DNA from: Mesorhizobium sp. B2-1-8
GTDB lineage: Bacteria > Pseudomonadota > Alphaproteobacteria > Rhizobiales > Rhizobiaceae
Direction: 5' to 3'
Length of the DNA stretch: 64,000 nucleotides
Assembly: GCF_006442545.2 (NCBI RefSeq)
Contig: NZ_CP083952.1
Span: forward strand, 3,279,501-3,343,500
The notes beneath the pieces are model-generated. The model made no database searches. It saw only the letters and a program-made list of their open reading frames with translations, and was not told where the DNA came from. This document shows, in pieces, positions 8,784-17,432 of this stretch (positions are counted from its first letter, which is position 1; every line of letters starts with the position of its first letter). The translations under genes and the position numbers were made by a program.

Positions 8784-9293
8784 ATGAGTGTCCGTGATCT
8801 TATTCCCTGGAGCCGTGGCAATGGCGACCAGCTTCCGAGCGTCTTGCGCGACAGTGATCGCGACCCGTTCCTGTCCTTGCATCGTGAGGTTAACCGGCTG
8901 TTCGACGACGTGTTCCGTGGCTTCGATTCCAGCCTGCCGGCCTTTGGCAGGGCTTCTTCCTTCGGCGGCGGCTGGCCGAGCGTCGAGATTTCCGACGGCG
9001 AGAAGGAGGTGAAGGTGACCGCCGAGGTACCCGGTCTGGATGAGAAGGACATCGAGGTCCTGCTCGACGACGGCGTGCTGACGCTGAAGGGCGAGAAGCG
9101 TTCCCAATCGGAGGACCAGAACAGGCAGTTCTCGGAGCGGTACTACGGCCGATTCGAGCGCCGTATCCCCCTCGGTCACGAGATCGAAGAGGATAAGATC
9201 GACGCCCGCTTCAAGAACGGTGTGCTGACGGTGATGCTGCCGAAGACCGCGAAAGCGCAGTCACAGGCCAAGCGCATCGAGATCAAGCACTGA
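8784..9293 (+). CDS. Small heat shock protein (Hsp20), second type
   Basis: 169 residues. The N-terminus (SVRDLIPWSRG...DPFLSLHREVNRLFDDVF) is the second rhizobial type, distinct from its neighbour; the alpha-crystallin domain runs from about residue 62 to 165 and includes ALPHA-type GVLTLKGEKR and GVLTVMLPK. AAGGAGA precedes ATG. It has no ROSE-like leader of its own and is probably co-transcribed with the first hsp20. A GC hairpin follows the stop. Confidence 0.9.
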   Translation: MSVRDLIPWSRGNGDQLPSVLRDSDRDPFLSLHREVNRLFDDVFRGFDSSLPAFGRASSFGGGWPSVEISDGEKEVKVTAEVPGLDEKDIEVLLDDGVLTLKGEKRSQSEDQNRQFSERYYGRFERRIPLGHEIEEDKIDARFKNGVLTVMLPKTAKAQSQAKRIEIKH

Positions 9294-9302
9294 GGCGATT
9301 AT

Positions 9303-9331
9303 GCCGGCGGCTGGCCCTAGCCGCCGCCGGC
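9303..9331 (+). terminator. GC-rich hairpin after the hsp20 pair
   Basis: GCCGGCGGCT-ggccct-AGCCGCCGcCGGC, 10 bases after the hsp20 stop, with no T-tract. It may terminate or protect the operon mRNA. Confidence 0.5.
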
Positions 9332-9909
9332 ACCGTCCTTAGCGGTCCATTGCTCGATCGATTGCAGGCGACCGGCTTGAAGACCTGTGCCATCAGGCAG
9401 TCGGCGTAGCGCGCGAACAGATAGCGCAGGGTAAGCGAGCGCGTCTGCGCCGGAAGTCGAGGTGAAGTCGCCATTAAGTTGTTGATCCTCATGACAAATA
9501 GGGTGGCCGGTCTTTGGCTCTCGGTTACAACCTATGGATTCGATTCATCTAACGTAACACAGCCTGAGCGATTCCTAATGTGACTCGAAGTGAAATCGCC
9601 GCGATACCCGGTTTCCACAGGCTACAGCTGGACAGCGCCAAAAAGCTTAGTTGCGCAATTGCTAATATACAATATTTTAGGCAATGCGGGGAGGGACGTC
9701 CGATCAACCCGCAGTGACCGGTGCGGCCTGCATCCCCCAATGAACCCCCGGGTCGCGCCGGTCATTCCCCTGCGGCTGGGTAGCGCCTAGCGCCTACCGA
9801 GGCATTTTTACTCGCCATTAACATAGGCGATTCCGCCGCATGCCGCTTTTGGTCTTTGCTTGGGGAAGGGAAAAACAAAAAAGGTCGGGAACGACTGGGG
9901 AGCGCCAAA
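9332..9909. other. Stretch with no supported gene
   Basis: Short open frames on both strands (for example 9283-9492 minus) show no recognisable domain. The interval includes an AT-rich patch near 9650-9685. Confidence 0.4.
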
Positions 9910-10020
9910 ATGGCAGGACGCGTAGGGAACGGCGGCGGCACGTTCGAGATAGCGATGGTCGTCGTCATGACTTCGGCGGCTATCGGGATCATCCTGGTCG
10001 CCGCTACGGCATTTGTCTGA
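9910..10020 (+). CDS. Candidate 36-residue membrane microprotein
   Basis: ATG 9910 with GGGGAG 7 bases upstream encodes a short polar head followed by one strongly hydrophobic helix (FEIAMVVVMTSAAIGIILVA), then stop. This is the pattern of a single-pass small membrane protein. No homolog comes to mind; the evidence is only the ribosome site and composition. Confidence 0.35.
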   Translation: MAGRVGNGGGTFEIAMVVVMTSAAIGIILVAATAFV

Positions 10021-10038
10021 CAACTTATTATTTTAGAC

Positions 10039-10063
10039 GGAACTGGAAAGCCCTTCGCGCGTT
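10039..10063 (+). promoter_or_regulatory. Candidate EcfG (general stress) promoter
   Basis: GGAAC at 10039, a 16-base spacer, then CGTT at 10060. This matches the alphaproteobacterial EcfG consensus exactly and lies 28 bases before the response-regulator gene. Confidence 0.55.
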
Positions 10064-10090
10064 GGCGACGCCAGAGGGGAACGATTTTTA

Positions 10091-10368
10091 ATGATGAATG
10101 GGTTGGTTCTGGTCGTTGAAGACGAACCACTGATATTGCTCGACCTCGAAGGCGGGCTTGAAGAATCTGGCTTCAAAGTTGTGGGTGTGACTAGCGCTGC
10201 GCAAGCCCTGCCAGCCTTTGATGCCGCCCCCGGATCGTTCAACGCTTTGATCTCGGATATCCGAGTCGGTGACGGCATCTCCGGTTGGACATTGCACGGC
10301 ATGTGCGGCAAGCCAATGCGATGATGCCCGTGATCTATATCAGCGGGGACAGCGCAATCTATTGGTGA
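10091..10368 (+). pseudogene. CheY-like receiver gene, frameshifted and truncated
   Basis: Starts as a normal single receiver domain (LVLVVEDEPLILLDLEGGL, phospho-acceptor Asp in ALISDIRVGDGISG). One G is missing near 10286 (GGTTGG-ACATTG); restoring it continues the protein as IARHVRQANAMMPVIYISGD. The reading then stops at 10366, where sequence from an unrelated, oppositely oriented gene begins. The final third of the domain is missing. Confidence 0.75.
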
Positions 10369-10528
10369 AGCCGCCCTCGAAAGCTGCTATGACTTGCAAG
10401 GCGAGCCGTTCCCTCTGGTCCCTATCCTTAAGAGGCAGCCGACGCTCTTGGCAGAGCTGGTCGAATACCTTCTGGAGAAGATTCAGATCTTCAGACGTGA
10501 ACCGGCTGCTGAATTTTGAGAAAGGCAT
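10340..10528 (-). pseudogene. Small helical protein, C-terminus replaced at a deletion junction
   Basis: Residues 1-50 (LLQKVFDQLCQERRLPLKDRD, RERLALQVIAAFEGGFT) resemble the protein encoded at 18343-18606: both have L..V...C.ERG/R.PL, R.LA..V...F..G.T. After FEGGFT (about 10364) the frame reads antisense to the receiver fragment, so the natural end is lost. Confidence 0.5.
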
Positions 10529-10704
10529 AACGCTCTCCTCCCTTGTTCGGGCGAAGGCACCTGAGATGACTTTCTAGCGTCCGTTTGCCTCGGTTGGGTG
10601 CGAACGACAAAGGCACCCTACACCCAGCGATGCGGCTTAGCGAATTTCGCGCAGTAATTTCAAACTGACGCACTACCGGATTGGGCGATCGTGGTTTCGT
10701 TGGT

Positions 10705-12075
10705 TCAATCGGGATTGGCAACCAAGATGTGGCACGAAATTCCGGAAAGTCGCGGATCAATTTGTGCACTGCCGAACTCTACAGGCAACACATCCAAAAT
10801 CAGTCTGAGCCCGAAGCCGTGGTCAAGCCTTGGAGGAACAGGAGGTCCGCCGCGTTCTTGCCAGTGCAGTTCAAGCCCGGTCGGCGTGATTTCCCACCGT
10901 ATGCCGACCGTTCCGTTTGGATTCGAAAGCGCGCCAAATTTGGCCGCATTCGAGCAGAGTTCGTTGAACACGAGTGCAAGCGGTACGTTTAGCCGCGCTG
11001 GCAACCTTACTGCGTCCCCTTGAAGTTCGAACCTGTTTGGGGACCAAAAGGGTTCGATAACGCTGCGGATCAGTTCCATCAATCCGGAGGGTTGACCCTG
11101 CTGCGCTACAGTTAAATCAGCAGCCTTCGCCAGGGCAGCAAGTCTGCCGAGGAAGCTCTTCAGGGCATCCGGATCGGCGGCGCCACGTCCAAACGTTTGA
11201 GTGGCCAGCGCCTGGATTACGGCGAGCGAGTTCTTCACTCGATGGTGCACCTCACGGAGCAGCAGGTGCTTCTGTTCGTCAGCGCGCTTGCGCTCGTCGA
11301 TATCCATTAGAACGCCAATGATGCGCTTTGGCTCTCCAGTGGGGGAGGTCTTTATTTCTGCGCGGAGCAGTCGCCAGCGCAATGATCCATCGGGCAACCT
11401 GCAACGGAATTCCGCTTCAAAATGCGGATCAGTCCCCATCGCCGCTTTTGCGCGAATTTCCATGATCCTGTCTAGGTCGCCCGGAGCCAAGAGCATCCGC
11501 AGTTCCGCGACGGAGGGACATGAATCGGCGGCCAAACCGAACATTCGATTGAGCTCGGGGCTGACGTTCAGACGATCCGTGGGGACGTCGAGCTCCCACA
11601 CAGCCATTCTGGCTGCATCGATGGCCAGTCGCTGCCTGAGTTCTGCCTCTCGCAAAGCATTTTCCGCCAGCTTGCGACCGGTGATATCTTGGATGGTGCC
11701 GAGGAAGCGCACCGCCTTCACTGTGTCGCCGACGCGTTGAAAGACCGCCTCCCCATGCGCCAGAGCCCAGCGAACCTCGCCCGTATCAGCGCGCACGATC
11801 CGGTACTCGTAAGGGTCGGTGTTCCTGATCGCAGGATCCAACGCCATCCCGGCCAGTTTCCACGTGCGAGGTAAATCCTCTGGGTGAGTGACGGCGCGAA
11901 CTTTCTCGAGGGTGATAGGCTCGTCGGGAGAGAAACCGGAGATCGCCCGAGCCCGTGGCGAATAATTCATCTCGTTCGTTTCGAGGTTCCAGTCCCAAAT
12001 CCCTATAGGGGCGGCCCGAAGGGCCAGCCTAAGCTTTAGGTTATCTTCCCGAAACTTATCTGTCGGTCGACGCAC
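10705..12075 (-). CDS. PAS-PAS sensor histidine kinase, HWE/HisKA_2 type
   Basis: 456 residues from a GTG start. Two PAS domains (about 15-135 and 145-265; the first has IWDWNLETNEMNYSPRARAISGF) lead to the dimerisation box LREVHHRVKNSLAVIQALATQT with the phospho-accepting His, then an HATPase with NELCSNAAKFGAL. There are no membrane segments, so a soluble sensor is expected. It is the last gene of a three-gene leftward cluster with a receiver protein and another kinase; kinases of this family often feed PhyR/EcfG stress signalling in alphaproteobacteria. Confidence 0.9.
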   Translation of the reverse strand: MRRPTDKFREDNLKLRLALRAAPIGIWDWNLETNEMNYSPRARAISGFSPDEPITLEKVRAVTHPEDLPRTWKLAGMALDPAIRNTDPYEYRIVRADTGEVRWALAHGEAVFQRVGDTVKAVRFLGTIQDITGRKLAENALREAELRQRLAIDAARMAVWELDVPTDRLNVSPELNRMFGLAADSCPSVAELRMLLAPGDLDRIMEIRAKAAMGTDPHFEAEFRCRLPDGSLRWRLLRAEIKTSPTGEPKRIIGVLMDIDERKRADEQKHLLLREVHHRVKNSLAVIQALATQTFGRGAADPDALKSFLGRLAALAKAADLTVAQQGQPSGLMELIRSVIEPFWSPNRFELQGDAVRLPARLNVPLALVFNELCSNAAKFGALSNPNGTVGIRWEITPTGLELHWQERGGPPVPPRLDHGFGLRLILDVLPVEFGSAQIDPRLSGISCHILVANPD

Positions 12076-12123
12076 GGTTCACCAGGCACAGACATGCAGA
12101 CTGGAATGGTGGTTCTCTTCGAC

Positions 12124-12501
12124 TCACTCGTCCACTCCGCCGGCACTGTGGAGAGCCGATTGCAAGGCCGTGGCCAGCTTGTCCTTGGAATAGGGCTTGT
12201 CGATGATCGGGGCTCCTCTCGCGAACTCAGCCGCTCCCTCGCCGTAGCCGGTGGCGCAAACCATCGGGATGCGACGAAGCCTCAAGGCATCGGCAACGCG
12301 CTCGCTCAATTCGCCCCTTATGTTCAGGTCCAGGACGGCCGCGTCGATCTGATCTGTAGATATCAGTTCCAACGCGGCGTTGATCGAAGTGGCGGGACCG
12401 ATGACCGTGACGCCGAGGTCGGTCAGAAAATCCTCCACCATCATGGCAATTACGGATTCGTCCTCGACCAGGAGCACCCGCGTTCCAGACAGTGTCGTCA
12501 T
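12124..12501 (-). CDS. Single-domain response regulator
   Basis: 125 residues, receiver only. Acidic pocket in LLVEDE, phospho-acceptor Asp in DAAVLDLNIRG, conserved Lys in IIDKPYSKDKL. It overlaps the upstream kinase gene by ATGA (12498-12501), so the two are translationally coupled and probably cognate. With no output domain it may relay phosphate or act as a phosphate sink. Confidence 0.92.
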   Translation of the reverse strand: MTTLSGTRVLLVEDESVIAMMVEDFLTDLGVTVIGPATSINAALELISTDQIDAAVLDLNIRGELSERVADALRLRRIPMVCATGYGEGAAEFARGAPIIDKPYSKDKLATALQSALHSAGGVDE

Positions 12502-14390
12502 TGTGCAAGCACCCCATCTGGCAGCGGCGCATCGATCCTGCAGACCAACCCCTGAGGCTGGAACTCCAAGGCGACCTCCGCCTCCAGATCTGCCGCGAGG
12601 CCCCCAGTAATCAGACGGGAGCCAAACCCTCGCCGCGACGGAGACGAGACCTCAGGGCCGCCCAATTCGCTCCAGATGAGATTCAATCGCGGCCGGGGCA
12701 GGGAGGTGCGAGACCACTCGACCGAAACTTTGCCGGCCTCGTTGGAAAGAGCTCCATACTTGACGGCGTTTGTCAGCAGTTCGTGGAGGGCGAGGGCGAC
12801 AGCGAGCGCCTGGTTGGGTTGCAGAAGTACGGCTGGCCCGCTTGCTGATACCCGATTGGAAAACGTGCCCCTGATCTGAATGCTGTCCGCAACAAGCTGT
12901 TCCAGGGACGCGTGCTCCCAACTAGTTTGAGTCAGGATGTTGTGCGCGGCCGAGAGGGCCATGAGCCGGCCTTCAAAGGCGGCATGAGCTTCGGTGGCGG
13001 GCGTTCCCCTGAATGTCTGGTGTGCAATGCCCTGGACCACTGCCAGGGTATTTTTGGCACGATGGTTGAGTTCCGCCATCAGCAGTTCTCGTTGCGCTTC
13101 CGATCGCTTGCGCTCGCTGATGTCCACGACTGAGGCGAGGATCATCAGCCCTTCGCTTGTCTGGATTGGGCTGAGCCCAATCTCCACCGGGACTTCGCTG
13201 CCATCCTTGCGCCGTGCATAGAGGTCCCGGCCTGCGCCCATGGGACGGGCAAGTGGGCGACTGTCATAGGTACCGCGGAACACCGGGTGTGAGCTGCGGA
13301 ACCGGTCCGGGACCAGCATTTCAATCCCTTGGCCGATCATTTCCTCTCGCTCGTAGCCGAATACGGCCTCGGCATGCAGGTTGACCAGGATGATGCGGCC
13401 GCTCCCGTCCGTCATGACCATGCCACTTGGAGCCGCCTCCACCGCCGATCGAAATCGCTCCTCGCTGTGGCGTAGCGCTGTTTCCGCCTGCTCGCTTTCC
13501 GTCACGTCGACATTGACCCCGATCAGCCCCCGAAATTGCCCCTTGGCCGAGAAATGGGGTCGAGCCACCGTGAGCAGGACGCGGAACTCGCCCTTGCAAT
13601 TCTTGTAGCGACCCTGGACCGAAACGGTCGATTGGGTCGCCAGCGCTTCCATCATCCGGGCTCCGATCTCCTCGGCATCATCCGGGTGCATGGTGGTGTG
13701 CCAACTGAAGGTCGGAACCTCCTCAACGGGGACACCCCAGAATTCGCGAAGCATGCTGTTCAAGTTCGTACACTTACCGGATGCGTCACAGGTCCAGATC
13801 ATGACTGGTGCATGTTCCGACATTAGGCGGAATTGTTGTTCGGACGCGCGCAACTCCTCTTCTGCGGCTTTCCGAGCTTCTTCCGCTCGGGTCCTTTCAA
13901 GATAGAAGCCGATCTGTCGTGCGATTGTGGTGGCAAGGTTAAGCTCGTGGCTGGCGAAGGAGTGCTTTTGTTCGTAGTAAGTCATGAACTTCCCTACGAC
14001 TTCGCCTTGCGCGATGAGGGGGATGAACGCCAGACCGACGATGCCTTCGCTGGCGATTCTGTCCTTTACGGCTGCGGGTTCGTCCGTCTCGGCAATATCA
14101 GATACGAAAATCGGCTCTGCGTTACGCTCCCCTACTTTCCAGGGGGAATGCCCTGCAAGGGCCTGCCGGTAGCCGTCGGATAAACCCCGCCATGCCACGA
14201 AGCTCATCACGCCGGCGTCGTCGAACAACAACATGGACGCCCGCCGGCACCCCAGACCGTCGCGGATGGCGTCGAGGCCTGCCTCGAACGCTTCGTGGTT
14301 GGATTTTGCCCTGTAAAGGCGGTCTGTCAGCACGTAAAGTGCGCTTAGTTCGTCAAGCCGTTCCGTGAGTTTGCCCCCCGGCCTTTGCAT
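12498..14390 (-). CDS. GAF-PAS-PAS sensor histidine kinase, HWE type
   Basis: 630 residues. A GAF domain at about 20-170 (ACRRASMLLFDDAGVMSFVAWRG-like region) is followed by PAS at about 190-300 and 315-430 (MVMTDGSGRIILVNLHAEAVFGY), the kinase box AELNHRAKNTLAVVQGIAHQTF, and an HATPase with LHELLTNAVKYGALS. It is soluble. First gene of the cluster; a GCAAC-N16-CGTT element upstream (14432-14456) resembles an EcfG promoter. Confidence 0.92.
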   Translation of the reverse strand: MQRPGGKLTERLDELSALYVLTDRLYRAKSNHEAFEAGLDAIRDGLGCRRASMLLFDDAGVMSFVAWRGLSDGYRQALAGHSPWKVGERNAEPIFVSDIAETDEPAAVKDRIASEGIVGLAFIPLIAQGEVVGKFMTYYEQKHSFASHELNLATTIARQIGFYLERTRAEEARKAAEEELRASEQQFRLMSEHAPVMIWTCDASGKCTNLNSMLREFWGVPVEEVPTFSWHTTMHPDDAEEIGARMMEALATQSTVSVQGRYKNCKGEFRVLLTVARPHFSAKGQFRGLIGVNVDVTESEQAETALRHSEERFRSAVEAAPSGMVMTDGSGRIILVNLHAEAVFGYEREEMIGQGIEMLVPDRFRSSHPVFRGTYDSRPLARPMGAGRDLYARRKDGSEVPVEIGLSPIQTSEGLMILASVVDISERKRSEAQRELLMAELNHRAKNTLAVVQGIAHQTFRGTPATEAHAAFEGRLMALSAAHNILTQTSWEHASLEQLVADSIQIRGTFSNRVSASGPAVLLQPNQALAVALALHELLTNAVKYGALSNEAGKVSVEWSRTSLPRPRLNLIWSELGGPEVSSPSRRGFGSRLITGGLAADLEAEVALEFQPQGLVCRIDAPLPDGVLAQ

Positions 14391-14431
14391 CGCCTGCCCC
14401 TCCTGGCGAATTTATTAGCACAACAGCATAT

Positions 14432-14456
14432 AACGGCGACACTGCCGAAAGGTTGC
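14432..14456 (-). promoter_or_regulatory. Near-consensus EcfG promoter for the kinase operon
   Basis: Read on the minus strand: GCAAC, 16 bases, CGTT. One mismatch to GGAAC. It lies 42 bases before the kinase ATG. Confidence 0.4.
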
Positions 14457-14759
14457 GTGGTCACACGTCTGCAGGATCAATGTAGATGGCTCAACCGGCT
14501 CGCGCGAAGTTGGCGTACGAGGAAGATGCCCTGCCGCCGCGCACCGCCGTGACGGACGGCTCGCCAGGCGCGGCTGCAATCGGTGACGCTGGTGGAACCA
14601 AGACGAGAGTCACTGAAGGGCGTCTGGTAGAGGATGGATGCCGCTTAATGCGGAAACGTACGATGGCCTATCCGTGTCATTTAGTCGGCGTCAGAGTAAT
14701 TCGCGATTATGTCAAGTGCATATCGCGGAGTAATCGCCAATGCAATTGTCCGGCTGGTC

Positions 14760-14985
14760 GGGCCCCTAGCCTGAGCAGGGGGCCAGCCCGGCAGTCGGTG
14801 GTCAGTGAAAAGAACGTCGACCGGGCTATTTGTTGCGATGTATTCCCAGCCGTCGTCAGCCGTTCGAGCTTCGATCACAATAACGCAGGGCTTCTCCCTC
14901 AGCGTGTCTGCGATGTCCATTCCTATAAAAACTCGTCTTCGACCACCAATATCGTCACGGCTGGCGCCTCGCCAGCGTGTTCTAG
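14760..14985 (-). pseudogene. Response-regulator remnant
   Basis: Pieces of one receiver domain in changing frames: VTILVVEDEFL, then MDIADTLREKP and VIEARTADDGWEYIA, then PVDVLFTDHRLPG. A frameshift near 14937 and loss of sequence after LPG kill the gene. Confidence 0.65.
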
Positions 14986-15030
14986 CTTCACCATTCCTCA
15001 GCCCCGAAACCACCTATAAAATCAGAACGA

Positions 15031-15066
15031 AAAAGCCCCGGTGCTTGGGTCTGCACCGGGGCTTTT
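15031..15066. repeat. Long palindrome, copy 1 of a dispersed repeat
   Basis: AAAAGCCCCGGTGC and its perfect complement surround an 8-base loop, followed by TTTGACATGTACG. The same 14-base arms and the following bases recur at 54870. It can serve as a bidirectional terminator. Confidence 0.7.
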
Positions 15067-15153
15067 GACATGTACGCTTTACATCAGCATGTCCGCTTAT
15101 CAGCATGTGCTGATATGGTGAAGGAATGGTGAATAGACTCTGGCCGGCTTTTC

Positions 15154-15354
15154 ATGCGCAACGTGCGAGACAGGATGATGAGCAAAAAGCGCGCCTTCGT
15201 CGTCTACTCGCCGCCTATGAAGGGATTCCCGTTCTTGGCCGTGACCCTTGATCCAAACGGAACCGCTATCGCCAGCCCATTCGGCACCGAGTATGAGGCA
15301 GTGGCGCACATTCGAGAACTCGCCGCCGCGCATGGACATGGGACCAAGCACTAG
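15154..15354 (+). CDS. Small hypothetical protein
   Basis: 58-66 residues depending on the start (ATG at 15154, 15175 or 15178; none has a strong ribosome site). The body KKRAFVVYSPPMKGFPFLAV...ALDPNG-like sequence is regular and well coded, with an even charge distribution and no membrane segment. Family not recognised. Confidence 0.45.
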   Translation: MRNVRDRMMSKKRAFVVYSPPMKGFPFLAVTLDPNGTAIASPFGTEYEAVAHIRELAAAHGHGTKH

Positions 15355-15495
15355 GGGCTAACCCTTAGGCTCTTCGCGCTTCCGGCGCACACGCGCACGG
15401 CACCTGCCTGATCACCAAATGCATGCTCGGCGTTTTTGACACGGACGTTGATCTCAGGCGCGAATTCCTGTCGTCAATTCCGGTGTGACGATTTC

Positions 15496-15523
15496 GGGAA
15501 CCCTTGTTGTCGAGACCCATCTA
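15496..15523 (+). promoter_or_regulatory. Candidate ECF-dependent promoter of the sigma gene
   Basis: GGGAAC, 16 bases, CATCTA, ending 22 bases before the sigma-factor ATG. The same motif (GGGAAC-N16-CATCCA) precedes the DUF4142 gene, which suggests autoregulation. Confidence 0.5.
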
Positions 15524-15545
15524 TTGAAGGGTAAGGAGACTGCTC

Positions 15546-16220
15546 ATGTCGTACGTTCGACGAGACGCGATCGGACTCATCGCCGCCTCTGATGACCTGG
15601 TATCGGCACAGCGCGCCATGGCGCGCGACGGCGCTGCCTTCCGCACCATCATCAAGACGCATAACCAGCGGCTTTACCGGATCGCGCGCGGCGTGGTGCG
15701 CAACGACAGCGAGGCCGAGGACGTCGTCCAGGAGGCCTATGTCAGGGCCTTTGCCCATCTCGAAAGTTTTCGCGGCGACGCCTCGCTCGGCACGTGGCTG
15801 TCGCGCATCGTCATCAACGAAGCGCTTGGCCGGTTGCGTAAAAGACGGCGAACGGTGACGATGCCCGACAACCCCCAAGCCGAAATCATCCGGTTCCCCC
15901 TCAACCCAACCGACGATCCGGAGCGGACGATGGCGCAACGGCAGATTCTGGCCCTTGTCGAACGGGCGACCGACACCCTTCCAGATCTTTACCGGATGGT
16001 GTTCGTGGCACGGGTGATCGAGGGCCTGAGCATTGAAGAGACGTCAGAACTACTCGGCGTGCGCCCCGAAACTATCAAGACCCGCCTGCATCGCGCCCGC
16101 GTCCTGCTGCGCAAGGCGCTGGACGACCAAATCGGGCCAGTGCTCCTCGATGCCTTCCCCTTCGCCGGCCGGCGCTGCGAACGGCTGACCGTTGCCGTGA
16201 TGGTGCGGCTCGGCTTGTGA
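15546..16220 (+). CDS. ECF-family RNA polymerase sigma factor
   Basis: 224 residues. Region 2 at about residues 35-100 (YRIARGVVRNDSEAEDVVQEAYVRAF); region 4 at about 135-195 (LPDLYRMVFVARVIEGLSIEETSELLGV, then KTRLHRARVLLRKAL). AAGGAG lies before ATG 15546. There is no anti-sigma gene beside it; instead a DUF4142 protein and a cupredoxin follow, which share its promoter motif and are its likely regulon. The expected role is an envelope or oxidative stress response. Confidence 0.93.
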   Translation: MSYVRRDAIGLIAASDDLVSAQRAMARDGAAFRTIIKTHNQRLYRIARGVVRNDSEAEDVVQEAYVRAFAHLESFRGDASLGTWLSRIVINEALGRLRKRRRTVTMPDNPQAEIIRFPLNPTDDPERTMAQRQILALVERATDTLPDLYRMVFVARVIEGLSIEETSELLGVRPETIKTRLHRARVLLRKALDDQIGPVLLDAFPFAGRRCERLTVAVMVRLGL

Positions 16221-16253
16221 GACTGATCCTCGTCGAATTCAGCTGATTTTGTC

Positions 16254-16281
16254 GGGAACATTTGCCGTTACCCAGCATCCA
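16254..16281 (+). promoter_or_regulatory. Candidate ECF-dependent promoter of the DUF4142 operon
   Basis: GGGAAC-N16-CATCCA, same spacing and near-identical -10 as the copy before the sigma gene at 15496. Confidence 0.5.
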
Positions 16282-16342
16282 ATGATCGTCAACTGAAAAC
16301 GATGCCCGATGCGATTTTGCGCGTGCGGGCGAAGGAGATCTC

Positions 16343-16867
16343 ATGCTTATTCGTCACACTGCCGTCCTGGCCGCCTTGCTGCTGCTCGGCACAGCCCCGC
16401 TCGCGCAAGCCGCCGACAAACCAACCGACCCGCAGATCGCGCACATCGCCTATACTGCCGGCGTGATCGATGTCGAGGCGGCCAAGCAAGCGCTCAAGAA
16501 ATCAAAGAACAAGGAGGTGCTCGCCTTCGCCAAGGACATGGTGCGCGACCACGAAGCGGTGAACAAGCAGGCGCTCGATCTCGTCAAGAAGCTCAAGGTG
16601 ACGCCGGAAGACAACGCCACCAGCAAGGCGCTCACCAAAGCCGCCACGGAGGAGCGGGCCAAGCTCGCCGACCTAAAGGGCGCGGCCTTCGACAAAGCCT
16701 ATGTCGACAATGAAGTGGCCTACCACAAGCAGGTAGACGGCGCTCTCGAAACGCTGCTCATTCCGTCAGCCAGCAATGCCGAACTGAAGAGCCTGCTGGA
16801 GACCGGCCTGAAGATATTCCAGGGCCATGAGCAGCATGCCGAACACGTCGCCAGTACGCTGAAATGA
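16343..16867 (+). CDS. DUF4142 periplasmic protein
   Basis: 174 residues with a clear Sec signal peptide (hydrophobic TAVLAALLLLGTAPLAQAA, cleavage near residue 24). The mature part is helical and ferritin-like in pattern (EVLAFAKDMVRDHEAVNKQA...YHKQVDGALETLLIPS...HEQHAEHV), as in DUF4142 proteins, whose role is not settled. GAAGGAG lies before ATG. Its stop overlaps the cupredoxin start (ATGA), so the two are co-translated. Confidence 0.88.
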   Translation: MLIRHTAVLAALLLLGTAPLAQAADKPTDPQIAHIAYTAGVIDVEAAKQALKKSKNKEVLAFAKDMVRDHEAVNKQALDLVKKLKVTPEDNATSKALTKAATEERAKLADLKGAAFDKAYVDNEVAYHKQVDGALETLLIPSASNAELKSLLETGLKIFQGHEQHAEHVASTLK

Positions 16868-17190
16868 GGCCGGCGTTGATGGCGGCAATACGGCATCTTT
16901 GGTTTCCACTGGCGCTGACGTTCATTGCAGCGCCGGTGAAGGCCGAAACCATTCAGGTCACCATCGACAAGCTGGTGTTCTCGCCAGCGACGATCGAGGC
17001 GAAGGTAGGCGACACGATCGAATGGGTGAACAAGGACATGTTCGCCCACACGGCCACCGTCAAGGGCGGTTGGGACGTGATGATCCCGCCGAAGAAGTCC
17101 GCAAGCTTGACGTTGAAGGCCGCGGGAGCGGTCGACTATTTCTGCCGCTTCCACCCGAACATGAAGGGTCACATCGCGGTGGCGCCGTAG
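16864..17190 (+). CDS. Periplasmic cupredoxin (plastocyanin/amicyanin-like)
   Basis: 108 residues: signal peptide (about 1-27, ending PVKAE) and a single blue-copper fold. Type 1 copper ligands are visible: His in DMFAHT and Cys, His and Met in YFCRFHPNMKGH. It would carry electrons or bind copper in the periplasm. Coupled to DUF4142 by a 4-base overlap and probably controlled by the upstream ECF sigma factor. Confidence 0.88.
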   Translation: MRPALMAAIRHLWFPLALTFIAAPVKAETIQVTIDKLVFSPATIEAKVGDTIEWVNKDMFAHTATVKGGWDVMIPPKKSASLTLKAAGAVDYFCRFHPNMKGHIAVAP

Positions 17191-17432
17191 CTGGAGCGTG
17201 GGATCGCGTCAGGCGCCGCGATCCCACAATTGGGGAGGTGCGCCGTAACCAAGCCAGTTGCACAACCCAAGACCGCTTGAAGGTCGCGCCGGAACCTAAC
17301 GACGAAGGGTTGTCAGGATGCCGGCAATCTTCGGCGTCTGCAAATGAGTGGCGATCAACGAACGTCGCTCCAGATTCGGCTGGCGCTGCCGCATTTGCCG
17401 CAGCGCCGCCGCAATTCCGGTCGCCGGATTGC

